A DNA stretch of 49,491 bases. Source: an uncultured Alphaproteobacteria bacterium. GTDB lineage: Bacteria > Pseudomonadota > Alphaproteobacteria > RF32 > CAG-239. Positions 26,969 through 34,732 of the stretch are shown here, piece after piece. Positions within the stretch are counted from its first letter, which is position 1. Each line of letters opens with the position of its first letter. Below the pieces are notes generated by a model. The model worked only from the letters and a program-made list of their open reading frames with translations, was not told where the DNA came from and did no database searches. Where the stretch lies: positions 1 through 49,491 of the forward strand of contig CALXPU010000011.1 in NCBI GenBank assembly GCA_944390455.1, in the 5' to 3' direction. The position numbers and the translations under genes were made by a program.

Positions 26969-27000
26969 AAAAAGGAAGAGTTTACTCTCTTCCTTTTTTT
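26969..27000. terminator. Rho-independent terminator
   Basis: The stem AAAGGAAGAG / CTCTTCCTTT is followed by a T-run, between the convergent 26013 gene and dut. Confidence 0.9.
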
Positions 27001-27037
27001 TGCATCCTTATAAATGCACTTTTTTTTGCGAACCCCT

Positions 27038-27547
27038 TTATTTAGAAGTGGATCCTAATCCGCCATTGCGCTTGGCTGTCGCATTGTCGTCATAGGTTAT
27101 GCCAAAGGGCAAAAATATTCCTTGGCAAACGGAGGCTCCTTCTTTTAACTCTAAGACTTTATCACTATTGCTGTCATTAGTCAGTTTTACGAAAATGTGT
27201 CCTTCATTATCCGAATAATAGTAATCACTATCTATCACACCGATGGTGTTATCCATTTGTAATCTATATTTAAAACCCAGACCGGATTTGGGCATTATCC
27301 CCAAAAACCACCCCTCTTCTATTTTTACTCTGGTACCGGTCGGCAATAAAAGATTTTCTTTAGGATGCAATGTTATGGCTATCGGCGTAAAAAAATCATA
27401 TCCCGCAGATCCTGATGTGGCACGTAGTGGCAATTTGATATTCTCATAAATGCGCCTTATCTCTACATCATCAGCTAAAAATATACCTTTCCAGGCAGTA
27501 CAAAACTGTTTAAAACTTACTTTTTCAAACTCTGCTATTCTTGGCAT
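27038..27547 (-). CDS. dut: Deoxyuridine triphosphatase (dUTPase)
   Basis: The 169-residue protein carries the trimeric dUTPase motifs: motif 1 ATSGSAGYDFF, motif 2 PKSGLGFKY (usually PRSGL), motif 3 TIGVIDSDYYYSDNEG, and the C-terminal P-loop-like motif 5 RNGGLGSTSK. It hydrolyses dUTP to dUMP, limiting uracil in DNA. Compared with typical bacterial enzymes (~150 residues), motif 3 has an extra YSDN insertion and motif 5 has Leu for Phe (GGLGST), a shape closer to phage and eukaryal relatives. The ATG has an AAGGAGA Shine-Dalgarno. It is a single gene. Confidence 0.92.
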   Translation of the reverse strand: MPRIAEFEKVSFKQFCTAWKGIFLADDVEIRRIYENIKLPLRATSGSAGYDFFTPIAITLHPKENLLLPTGTRVKIEEGWFLGIMPKSGLGFKYRLQMDNTIGVIDSDYYYSDNEGHIFVKLTNDSNSDKVLELKEGASVCQGIFLPFGITYDDNATAKRNGGLGSTSK

Positions 27548-27667
27548 TGCTTTCTCCTTTTCTTTTTGGGGCGATTATGGAGGGTTTTCTCTCCTCTCGC
27601 AATATTTTTCTTGCTTTTTCCTCATTTATCTCATAAAGTGTTGCCACTTGAATAATTATTGTTTCAC

Positions 27668-27683
27668 TTAAATTTTTATTTTT
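27668..27683 (+). promoter_or_regulatory. SD-less start signal TTAAAT-N10-ATG
   Basis: TTAAAT (27668-27673) is ten bases before the ATG, followed by only A and T, and no Shine-Dalgarno is present. Confidence 0.5.
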
Positions 27684-28538
27684 ATGAATTCTGTTAAATT
27701 AAAAAAACTGTGTTTTGGCGCATTATTAAATCCTGCTGCATGGGGATGTGCCGCTTTTGATCATCAAGTTATCGGTGGTTGGATTGCCGTATTGCTATTC
27801 TGTGTTATCGGCTGGTTTAACGTTGCTTTAGGCGTGGCCTTATGTGTTGTAGGGTTTATGCTGCATCTGATTGTTTTTCCTATTGCGGAATACAAAATAC
27901 AGATGAGCGACAAAGTACTTTCCATTCTGTTGTTCAACTCTGATTTTCACCGAAGATACAGAAACGATTTTCGGCGTAAGATGTCTATTGTTCGTATTAT
28001 CGCATCGCATTCTGACGGACATGATGAAATCATATGGAGCGGAAAAGAGGTCTTTGGATGTGATGTTCGCTTTATTGATGCGGGAATTTTTCTCTTTAAG
28101 CCTCGTTTTGCTTTTTGGGGAATTATTTGCGATGGATATGAATATGGTAAAGATTTAGGGTGGCGCGTTGCGGATTTGATTTTTGATGAAAAAACATCGC
28201 GCAGTAAAAAATCCCTGCACTTCTTAATGGGAAATGGCTTTATATCCTTGAATGTCGATGGTTATGATAAAGATAGTATTTTTACCTACTTCTTTCAAAC
28301 CGCCCAGTATAAGCCTTTGAATAGTGACAAGCCTATTCATGTTGTACTAGGACGTATTTTCCAACATTTGCTCTGTACAATTGACGGCAAAAACTATCTT
28401 ATCGGCTTTCATCTTAACGAAGATGATATTCCTATGGCTTATATCATTATCGCTCCGACAATTATTTGGAAACATAACGGAAAAGATATTGCCATACATG
28501 CTGATGTAAACGGGGCTTTTCAACTGCCTAAGCACTGA
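27684..28538 (+). CDS. 284-residue inner-membrane protein of unknown function
   Basis: Two hydrophobic segments, around residues 25-65 (GWIAVLLFCVIGWF and VALGVALCVVGFMLHLIVF), are followed by a soluble C-terminal domain of about 200 residues. The basic loop FHRRYRNDFRRKM after the second segment should be cytoplasmic by the positive-inside rule, placing the domain inside the cell. I recognise no family. The domain is rich in aromatic and Gly residues with repeated DG pairs. The start lacks a Shine-Dalgarno. It is divergent from dut and ends at its own terminator. Confidence 0.7.
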   Translation: MNSVKLKKLCFGALLNPAAWGCAAFDHQVIGGWIAVLLFCVIGWFNVALGVALCVVGFMLHLIVFPIAEYKIQMSDKVLSILLFNSDFHRRYRNDFRRKMSIVRIIASHSDGHDEIIWSGKEVFGCDVRFIDAGIFLFKPRFAFWGIICDGYEYGKDLGWRVADLIFDEKTSRSKKSLHFLMGNGFISLNVDGYDKDSIFTYFFQTAQYKPLNSDKPIHVVLGRIFQHLLCTIDGKNYLIGFHLNEDDIPMAYIIIAPTIIWKHNGKDIAIHADVNGAFQLPKH

Positions 28539-28554
28539 TTTTTTATTGTTTGAT

Positions 28555-28583
28555 GACGCTCTTTTTTGGAGCGTCTTTTTTTT
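28555..28583 (+). terminator. Rho-independent terminator
   Basis: The stem GACGCTC / GAGCGTC with a T-rich loop is followed by nine T residues. Confidence 0.9.
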
Positions 28584-28594
28584 ACACATTTTTA

Positions 28595-28609
28595 GAACAT
28601 AAATAGAAC
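28595..28609. promoter_or_regulatory. LexA operator (GAAC-N7-GAAC)
   Basis: The direct repeat GAAC (28595-28598), seven bases, GAAC (28606-28609) is the known alphaproteobacterial SOS box. It lies just upstream of the -35 of the UmuC-like polymerase gene, and the same arrangement is at lexA. Confidence 0.85.
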
Positions 28610-28616
28610 AAAATAA

Positions 28617-28645
28617 TTGACACTTAGAAAAAAATCCCCTATTCT
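28617..28645 (+). promoter_or_regulatory. Sigma-70 promoter of the UmuC-like gene
   Basis: TTGACA (28617-28622), a 17-bp spacer and TATTCT (28640-28645) are present, with a GTGAGG Shine-Dalgarno before the ATG at 28663. Confidence 0.85.
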
Positions 28646-28662
28646 CTCTTTGTGAGGTTGTT

Positions 28663-29811
28663 ATGAAACATTACATTGCACTAGCGGATTGTGATTGTTT
28701 TTTTGTTTCGGCGGAACGCGCTTTTAATCCTAAATTAGAGGGAAAAGCCGTGGCAGTGCTTTCCAATAATGACGGATGCGTGGTATCTCGCTCCAAAGAA
28801 GCCAAAGCTTTAGGGCTTAAAATGGGCGCACCTTATTTTATGGCAAAAAAAGAATTTCCGGATATTCTTTACGTTCGTGCCAATCATGATTTGTACCAAG
28901 CCACCTCGCGTAAAGTGATGGCAATGTTACAGTCTTTTACTCCAGATGTGGAAGTGTGTTCGGTGGATGAAGCCTATCTTGATTTGACCGGAACTAAGCT
29001 CCTCTATAAGCAAAATTATTTCAAAACTGCACAAATGATTCGGACGAACGTTTGGAATAAACTCCATATTCCGATTTCTATTGGGCTTTCAACCACCAAA
29101 ACTCTCGCCAAACTTGCCAGCGATAAAGCTAAAAATAATGGCGGCGTTTTTGCGATAGGCTCGGCAGAAAGACGCAAAATCCTTTCGCAAACGCTTATCT
29201 CTGACGTGGCCGGTGTCGGGAGAAAACTAATTTTGAAAATGCGCGAGGAGTGTATTTTTACGGCTCTAGATTTTATCTGTCGCCCAGATTATTGGATTAA
29301 AGCGCAATTCGGTACGCATGGGATGGACCTCAAAAACGAGCTTTCAGGGATTTCTTTGTTTAAAGTTGAACGCATCGGAAAAGCGCCGCTTTCTATTCAA
29401 CAAACTTCTGCTCTCAAAGAATTTAGCCGCGACCTTAATGTGCTCAAAACCGATTTATGTCGTCATATTCACACTGCCTGTCGTAAAGCACGCAGTGAAG
29501 GCGCTAAAGCCGTGCAAATTGAAGTTATGTTACGCACTAAAGATTTTAAGGTTATCACTGAACGGGCAAAACTCCCCTTTCCTTCTAATCAGGAAAATGA
29601 AATTACTCCTTTAGCCTTACAACTTTTAACTTCTCTTTATTCGCCGGCAATTATCTGGCGCAGTGTCGGAATTACGCTTTCAGGCCTAATTTATCGGGAA
29701 AAAGAACAGTTAGATTTGTTTCAACCCACGCAAAAAAGCGATGAACGCTTAGGCAAAGTTTTGGATGAGTTGGAGCAGAAATTCGGGAAAAATATTGTTC
29801 ATCTTGGCTAA
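28663..29811 (+). CDS. umuC: Y-family translesion DNA polymerase, UmuC-like
   Basis: The 382-residue protein has the UmuC-type palm: LADCDCFFVSAERAF with the first catalytic Asp, SNNDGCVVSRSKEAK, MGAPYF, and SVDEAYLDL with the second acidic pair. The HhH segment DVAGVGRKL is also present. A beta-clamp binding motif, QLDLF, is at 349-353. It is about 40 residues shorter than E. coli UmuC. It should bypass DNA lesions when recruited to the clamp. A LexA box and strong promoter make it SOS-induced. No umuD-like gene is adjacent, unlike the usual umuDC pair. The 3' end runs straight into a repeat array. Confidence 0.92.
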   Translation: MKHYIALADCDCFFVSAERAFNPKLEGKAVAVLSNNDGCVVSRSKEAKALGLKMGAPYFMAKKEFPDILYVRANHDLYQATSRKVMAMLQSFTPDVEVCSVDEAYLDLTGTKLLYKQNYFKTAQMIRTNVWNKLHIPISIGLSTTKTLAKLASDKAKNNGGVFAIGSAERRKILSQTLISDVAGVGRKLILKMREECIFTALDFICRPDYWIKAQFGTHGMDLKNELSGISLFKVERIGKAPLSIQQTSALKEFSRDLNVLKTDLCRHIHTACRKARSEGAKAVQIEVMLRTKDFKVITERAKLPFPSNQENEITPLALQLLTSLYSPAIIWRSVGITLSGLIYREKEQLDLFQPTQKSDERLGKVLDELEQKFGKNIVHLG

Positions 29812-29814
29812 TGT

Positions 29815-30228
29815 TTTTTATGACTTGGCAAAGTGGTAACAGCGGCAGGTTGTGAAGAAAAATGCCGAGAGGATGTTTTGGGGGTTGATTTTTTTTGATT
29901 TAGCATGGGTAAATGTGCGTGGACATATGGTGAAAATACCGAAAGCCATACCTTTTTGCAAATTTTTTTTAGCTCGGCAAAGGGAGATGTGAGGCAAGTT
30001 GTGAGGGAAAATGCCGAAAGTATGTCCTCTTTGCTGAGCTTTCTTGACTTGGCAAGGGATATATGGGGCGAGTTATAGGGAAAAATGCCGAAAGCCCTCC
30101 CCCTGGGCTAAGTTTTTTTAACTCGGCAATAGAAGGAGAAAGGAGAAAGATAAAAAACTCTATTAATGATTTTCTTCTCGGTATTTGAAAAACGTTGATG
30201 TCAATACAAAAAAATACCGAAAGTATGG
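29815..30228. repeat. Degenerate 74-75-bp tandem repeat array
   Basis: The interval after umuC holds no gene but five units of 74-75 bp. GGCA(A) recurs at 29827, ~29902 (degenerate), 29976, 30051 and 30125. ATGCCGA or ATACCGA recurs at 29862, 29936, 30011 and 30085, with a displaced copy at 30214. Each unit has a T-run, then (C/T)TGGCAA, a G-rich stretch, then AATGCCGAAAG. TGCCGA of one unit can pair with TCGGCA/TTGGCA of the next, giving a chain of hairpins. TCGGTATT (from 30178) and AATACCGA (to 30219) form one further long-loop pair. Function is unknown. Confidence 0.8.
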
Positions 30229-30287
30229 ACTTGCAGTGGGCCTTGATAAACAATTTATCCTTTGTAGAATCGTTTAGCTTAAATTCT

Positions 30288-31268
30288 TCATCTTGTACTT
30301 TCTTTTTTGAGGTGTGTGCTTTGTTTTAAATAGCTTTTTTCTTTATTTTGTGCACGGTCTTGAATAAATGATTTAATGTCTATCACAATCCCTCTTCGCA
30401 TCGAGCCGTCTCTTGATTGGTAGGCGTTGACCTCTTTGGTGTTTTCGCTAAAGCCCATCAGCAGTGGCTCGCCTTTTTCATTAAAATCATAGCACATCAT
30501 CGCGTGTCCCGGAGCGTTGGTTGTGTCTCTCGTCAACATGATAATGTCGCCTTTTTTGATGCCTTTGATATCTTTTAATAAGCCACTTTCGGACTTTTTA
30601 ACATATTTATTCAACTCTTCGGATAATTCTTTAGGGTGAACAATATGCTCTTTATCCAAATTTTTATCAAACAGCGGAATATCATATTTCTTCTGCAACT
30701 TGTAGAGCGAAATCATAATACCTTTGGTGCAATTTCCGTGGTCACGTGTCCCATCCAGCTCTATTCCCTTAAACTCCTCGTTGATACTTTCTCGCATATA
30801 TTGTTCCGCTTCTCGCTTGCTGAGAACTTTTTTTAGGTAATCGTTGATTAATTCTTCTTGCTTTTCCTCTGGAACTACTTGTTTATACAATATCCCCATT
30901 TTCACAGTAAAAGCTTGACGCAAGGTCTTAAATTTTTCCGCATCCACATTTTTTATGGTTTCTTGATAACTCTTACAGGCTTCGGCGACTTTTTCGTTAT
31001 CGTGATATTCACGATACAATATCTCCGCCGGAGCGGTTTTTATTAAAGTTTCCAAATCGTTGCCGGGATTTTTTTCGCTGCTGTTATCCTTACGATATGC
31101 GTTATCTTGCTCAATGATTTTTTGCAAAGCGGTTTTGACCTCGGCGAGAGGTTTATCTTGCCAATAGTTTTGACGCGACTTTTGGTAGTCTATCGCCTTT
31201 TGATTGCGAGCCAGCACATCTTTGATATAATTTGCATACAGCGCTTCGCTTTTATCTTTTTTCATCAT
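30288..31268 (-). CDS. 326-residue protein with cysteine-peptidase-like C-terminal domain
   Basis: The N-terminal ~165 residues are a charged helical domain. The C-terminal part has Cys180 at the start of a helix (DHGNCTKGIMISLYKL), a GDIIMLTRD strand, His255 in APGHAMMCYDF, and Asn276 after EPLLMGFSEN. This Cys-His-Asn order and the preceding GDII strand are those of NlpC/CHAP/papain-like peptidases or amidases. It is a pattern-based assignment, not a confirmed family. The same C-H-N arrangement appears in the 1150-residue protein at 7780-11232. There is no signal peptide, so it would act in the cytoplasm or need special export. Two adjacent ATGs (31268, 31265) follow a GAGGGA Shine-Dalgarno. 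It ends in a basic tail. Confidence 0.65.
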   Translation of the reverse strand: MMKKDKSEALYANYIKDVLARNQKAIDYQKSRQNYWQDKPLAEVKTALQKIIEQDNAYRKDNSSEKNPGNDLETLIKTAPAEILYREYHDNEKVAEACKSYQETIKNVDAEKFKTLRQAFTVKMGILYKQVVPEEKQEELINDYLKKVLSKREAEQYMRESINEEFKGIELDGTRDHGNCTKGIMISLYKLQKKYDIPLFDKNLDKEHIVHPKELSEELNKYVKKSESGLLKDIKGIKKGDIIMLTRDTTNAPGHAMMCYDFNEKGEPLLMGFSENTKEVNAYQSRDGSMRRGIVIDIKSFIQDRAQNKEKSYLKQSTHLKKESTR

Positions 31269-31347
31269 CGCGTCCCTCTTCGCTTACTTTTTATCAGAAT
31301 AACATATTTTTAACACTTTCGCAAGCCTCCCGACACATATTTTCCCA

Positions 31348-31376
31348 TTGACCGAGGGGCAAAATTGTGGTATAGT
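31348..31376 (+). promoter_or_regulatory. Sigma-70 promoter of the SPFH gene
   Basis: TTGACC (31348-31353), a 17-bp spacer and TATAGT (31371-31376) are present. Confidence 0.8.
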
Positions 31377-31641
31377 ATAGGCGTGATGAATATTAGTGTG
31401 GTTGATTAGTGTGATAATTATTTTTTTATAAATATAACAGGGATTACTGTTTATTTGGAGAGATTTTGATGCGTTGGGGATTGTGAGTGGCTTGGCAACA
31501 GGTTATTTATGGTCTTTAACAATTCACTTATAACATCTTGATTTAGAAGGCGGTAGCTTGCGCTGATGCTCCTACGTGGAGAGATGATCGGGATTTATAA
31601 GTTAAAAGAAGTTTTGAAAAATAAACAAGTGCTTTGTTTCA
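31377..31641 (+). other. Long leader (about 270 nt) upstream of the SPFH gene
   Basis: Between the promoter and the chosen ATG there are about 270 nt without a convincing gene. A five-codon frame, MRWGL, at 31470 has a GGAGA ribosome site, and in-frame ATGs at 31566 and 31584 precede the main start. No known riboswitch is recognised. It may be an untranslated leader or a small RNA. Confidence 0.35.
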
Positions 31642-31655
31642 TTAAATTTTTAAGT
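31642..31655 (+). promoter_or_regulatory. SD-less start signal TTAAAT-N8-ATG
   Basis: TTAAAT (31642-31647) is eight bases before the ATG at 31656, which supports this start over the in-frame ATGs further upstream. Confidence 0.45.
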
Positions 31656-32615
31656 ATGACAACAGACTTCACAAGCATGATTCTTTCTATGCGTGAAAAA
31701 CTTACTAAGCCGTTATTAATCGTAACGGTCATTAGTATCGTGGCTGCCATTTTCCTCGGCTGGGGATTTTGGCTGGCGGCTGCGGTGGTATTTATCTTTG
31801 TGGTTTTTATTAATGGAATGTACGTGATTATGCCCGGACATTCCGGATATAAGATTACATTGGGTAAAATGTCACATTCCAGCTTCAAGGCTGGTTTTGG
31901 TTGGATGATTCCTTTTATCTCCTCCATGTCGGAGGTGGATATCACCCGCCAAACTCACAAGGATACAAACGCCATGAAGAACAAGGAACGTCGGGATATA
32001 TTCCTAACCTATGTTCTTACATGGAATGTGTGCCCAAACAATGTTCATACTCTCCACGCAACCATTGGAGAGAATGAATATGTTGGGAAAGCTTTGTGTC
32101 CGCAGTTGGACGCGGCCTTTACCGAGGTGGTCGCCAATAAGACTTATGAAGACATAAACGGCAAATTAGCCGATTTGTCTGCAGAAGTGAAGGCCAACTT
32201 TGAGCCGAGATATGACCACGATTTATTCGAAAATGTCGAGCTTAACATCATTGAAGTTAAGTTTGACAAGGATTATGAGGATGCGGTCAGCGAAATGGCC
32301 AAAGTTGAGATGCAGCGTAAGATTGTAGAAGAAAAAGCTGAACAGCTTAAAATCTCTACAAATGCTAAAGCTGAGGCCACAAAGATTGAGGCTGCAGGTG
32401 AGGCTGAAGCTATGAGATTAAAAGCTGCGGCTGAGGCAGAGGCTATGAAACTTAAGGGGGCTTCTGAAAATGAAGTTCGGGAGCGTTTAGGAGAAATCCT
32501 AAAATCTCACCCGGAACTCATCAAGGAAGTTCTTGCCAAGAATTTCCCGAAGGTTTACGGCGGTGGTGCAACCCCGCTCATCAACCTCGACGAATTACTT
32601 GGCGAGAAGAAATAA
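31656..32615 (+). CDS. SPFH/band-7 membrane scaffold protein
   Basis: From the ATG at 31656 the product is 319 residues. An N-terminal double hydrophobic segment (LLIVTVISIVAAIFLGWGFW, then an AAAVVFIFVVFI helix) is followed by a band-7/SPFH domain starting MYVIMPGHSGYKITLGK. Then comes a coiled coil with the KAEATKIEAAGEAEAMRLKAAAEAEAMKLKGA repeats typical of the prohibitin/flotillin group. Such proteins form ring-like scaffolds in the inner membrane and often associate with proteases; no partner is obvious here. Codon use is unlike its neighbours (many AAG, GCC and GTC codons), suggesting transfer. An upstream in-frame ATG at 31566 is less likely to be used. Confidence 0.85.
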   Translation: MTTDFTSMILSMREKLTKPLLIVTVISIVAAIFLGWGFWLAAAVVFIFVVFINGMYVIMPGHSGYKITLGKMSHSSFKAGFGWMIPFISSMSEVDITRQTHKDTNAMKNKERRDIFLTYVLTWNVCPNNVHTLHATIGENEYVGKALCPQLDAAFTEVVANKTYEDINGKLADLSAEVKANFEPRYDHDLFENVELNIIEVKFDKDYEDAVSEMAKVEMQRKIVEEKAEQLKISTNAKAEATKIEAAGEAEAMRLKAAAEAEAMKLKGASENEVRERLGEILKSHPELIKEVLAKNFPKVYGGGATPLINLDELLGEKK

Positions 32616-32632
32616 CCCTATCCCTGTTAGGA

Positions 32633-32668
32633 AGGTTCCCTGTGCATTGGCACAGAGAACCTTTTTTT
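32633..32668 (+). terminator. Rho-independent terminator
   Basis: A 13-bp stem (AGGTTCCCTGTGC / GCACAGAGAACCT, one mismatch) with loop ATTG is followed by seven T residues. Confidence 0.93.
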
Positions 32669-32694
32669 GTGCGCCTCCCCTCTTCTTTTTAGCC

Positions 32695-32731
32695 TAAAAA
32701 AATTCCGCTCCTTATTCAGAAACGGAATTTT
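32695..32731 (-). terminator. Rho-independent terminator of the DsbA-like gene
   Basis: The stem AAAATTCCG / CGGAATTTT is followed by a T-run in the minus-strand direction, 24 bp past the stop. Confidence 0.85.
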
Positions 32732-32754
32732 CATCACACATTTGACTTTGCTGA

Positions 32755-33612
32755 TTATTTTTCTGCATCACGCAATACGTCTATCGCTCTTTGCATTTGA
32801 ACTTCTTCCACCGCATACAACGGTAATCCATTCAATACCAAAGTCGGAACGCTACGCATACCAATCTTGTCTGCAGTTTCTTTAAAGCTTGCTAACAATT
32901 CTTTGGTTTCTTCTGACGCATAGTCTTTTTTGAATTGTTTCATATCCAACTTCATATTGCGAGCCAACTTATCAATAGCCGGTTCGTTAACAACTCTTTC
33001 TTCCATCAAGGCTCTGTACATTTCTAAGAATTTACCCTGCTTTTGTGCGGCTACAGCTGCCTTAGCTGCCAACTCAGAATTTGGTGATAAGAAAGATACC
33101 GGTTTGAATACAACTTTAACATCCTTGTTCTTTTTGATGATGTTCTCAATTTTTGGAGCCATTAAGCGGCAATATCCGCATGAAAAATCAAAGAACTCTA
33201 CCAAAACATATTTTCCGTTCGGATTTCCGGCGTATAAATCTGCTTTGTTGATTTCATCGGCGTATTTTTCATACTTCTCAGCTTGTTCCAACAACTTCTG
33301 TTGTTCTTCTTGCTGTTGATAGATTTGTAATGCTCCGACAACAATCGGTGGATTATCCATCAATATTTCGGCAACTCTTTTTTCTAACGGAGTTAATTCT
33401 TTTTCAGAAGCCTCTTTCTTTGCGTTGGCGTCTTTATGAAAAGCAGCTACTGCGTCATAGGCGATTTTCGGATTTTTCTTCAATACGCTTACAACGGCTT
33501 TGGCTAATTCTTCATCCGAAATATTATCCAAATTTTGCGCAGCCATTGTGTTTGCACTAAACGCTAACATAACGCTTAAAGCTGTTGCTGATAACAATTT
33601 TGATTTTCTCAT
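32755..33612 (-). CDS. DsbA-family periplasmic thiol oxidoreductase (ScsC/DsbG-like architecture)
   Basis: The 285-residue protein begins with a Sec signal peptide (MRKSKLL...AFSANTMAAQ). Then comes a helical N-terminal region of about 100 residues, EELAKAVVSVLKKNPKIAYDA with EEQQKLLEQAEKYEKY, resembling the oligomerisation region of ScsC-like proteins. The thioredoxin-fold domain has the active site CGYC (145-148, in FDFSCGYCRL) and the cis-Pro loop RSVPT. It oxidises or isomerises disulphides in the periplasm. It follows the EF-hand gene by 20 bp and is probably in its operon. The choice between oxidase and isomerase cannot be made from sequence. Confidence 0.9.
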   Translation of the reverse strand: MRKSKLLSATALSVMLAFSANTMAAQNLDNISDEELAKAVVSVLKKNPKIAYDAVAAFHKDANAKKEASEKELTPLEKRVAEILMDNPPIVVGALQIYQQQEEQQKLLEQAEKYEKYADEINKADLYAGNPNGKYVLVEFFDFSCGYCRLMAPKIENIIKKNKDVKVVFKPVSFLSPNSELAAKAAVAAQKQGKFLEMYRALMEERVVNEPAIDKLARNMKLDMKQFKKDYASEETKELLASFKETADKIGMRSVPTLVLNGLPLYAVEEVQMQRAIDVLRDAEK

Positions 33613-33632
33613 TTTATCCTCTCTTCTGCTCT

Positions 33633-34679
33633 CTATTTACAGGTTTCTTGGTTAAATTCACATTTGCCGAATTCGTTGCCAACTTTATCACGATAGCGAA
33701 TACGCATGTTTATTCCCTCATTGATAAACATCGGTTTAATTTTCGGGCACATCTCTTGATAAGCCTTACCGCAAGCTTCACTCTCTATATTTTTCGTCAA
33801 AGCGGCTTTTTCGGCTTCGCTGTCATTGCTGATGTCAATATTTGCTTCATAGATGTATGAAATGACATTGTCTTGATATTCTATATCGGTCCATGTGGTT
33901 ATCTCATCTATTTTCTTAGGCAAGGTTTTCTTGATTGTTTCTAGCATCATACCAATCTGCTTTTCTCTTTCAGCAGCATCTGCGGCGGCTTTTTCGGCAT
34001 TGACTTTTGCTTCTGCCTCGGCTTTTAACTTTTCTTCTTCAGCCTTTTGTTTTGCGGCTTTCTCTTCTGGTGTTTCATTGATTTCAGCCAGCAAATTTTT
34101 CAAACTTTCATCTTCAGATACAGATAAATCCAATTCATCGGCTGAAGATGTTGTTGCTTTTGTTTCTGGTTGTGTTGTATTTTCCGCTTTTTTATCATTT
34201 AAGACATTCGGAGATAATATATTTGCTTCTGGCATTACATCTGCTTTGGTTAAGCCTTTTTCTTCGACTTTAGGCTCGCCCATTCCCCAATCTTCATCCA
34301 AAGATAAATCATCTTCTAATTCCAATTCATAATCAGCCATTTCTTGTAATGTCTTATTGACATCGCTTAATGATTTCATTTCATCATGAGGTGCGCTGTC
34401 ATCTTTTGCGGATGCCACTGATTTTGCTTCTTCAGTTTTGACTTTCCCTTTACCGTCAAAACCTTCGGCTTCAATTATATTTGCGCGAAAATTCTCAAAC
34501 TGATAACTCAAATATTCATCTAATGAGATTTTGTTATCTTTGTTGGTATCCATTTTATGGAACTCGTTTACAAAGATTTCCTTGGTCGCTTTAAGTTGTT
34601 CTGAGGCACTTAAAGCCCATGCGCTGCCAACAGAAGAAGCCAGCATTGACACGGAAAATAATAACAGATATTTTTTCAT
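33633..34679 (-). CDS. Exported EF-hand protein with coiled coil
   Basis: The signal peptide (MKKYLLLFSVSMLASSVGSAWA) is followed by an EF-hand, MDTNKDNKISLDEY, with Asp44, Asn46, Asp48, Lys50, Ser52 and Glu55 in the calcium positions. A long acidic, low-complexity middle follows. A K/E/A-rich coiled coil at about 205-245 (KAAKQKAEEEKLKAEAEAKVNAEKAAA) leads to a C-terminal domain with four Cys (EACGKAYQEMCPK and KCEFNQETCK) that may be disulphide-bonded. It should be periplasmic. It lies 20 bp upstream of the DsbA-like gene, which could be its disulphide catalyst. No enzyme function is recognised. Confidence 0.8.
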   Translation of the reverse strand: MKKYLLLFSVSMLASSVGSAWALSASEQLKATKEIFVNEFHKMDTNKDNKISLDEYLSYQFENFRANIIEAEGFDGKGKVKTEEAKSVASAKDDSAPHDEMKSLSDVNKTLQEMADYELELEDDLSLDEDWGMGEPKVEEKGLTKADVMPEANILSPNVLNDKKAENTTQPETKATTSSADELDLSVSEDESLKNLLAEINETPEEKAAKQKAEEEKLKAEAEAKVNAEKAAADAAEREKQIGMMLETIKKTLPKKIDEITTWTDIEYQDNVISYIYEANIDISNDSEAEKAALTKNIESEACGKAYQEMCPKIKPMFINEGINMRIRYRDKVGNEFGKCEFNQETCK

Positions 34680-34732
34680 CGGAGTTCACCTTACAAAATT
34701 AATCTTTGTAAAAGATATTCGCACCGATTGTC

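Noticed and set aside
29815..30240. CRISPR array
   Set aside because: Units are degenerate and 74-75 bp long, there are no identical direct repeats or unique spacers of regular size, and no cas genes are nearby.
33895..34332. 145-codon plus-strand frame rich in Ser, Ala and Phe
   Set aside because: It is antisense to the coiled-coil part of the EF-hand gene and arises from its low-complexity codons.
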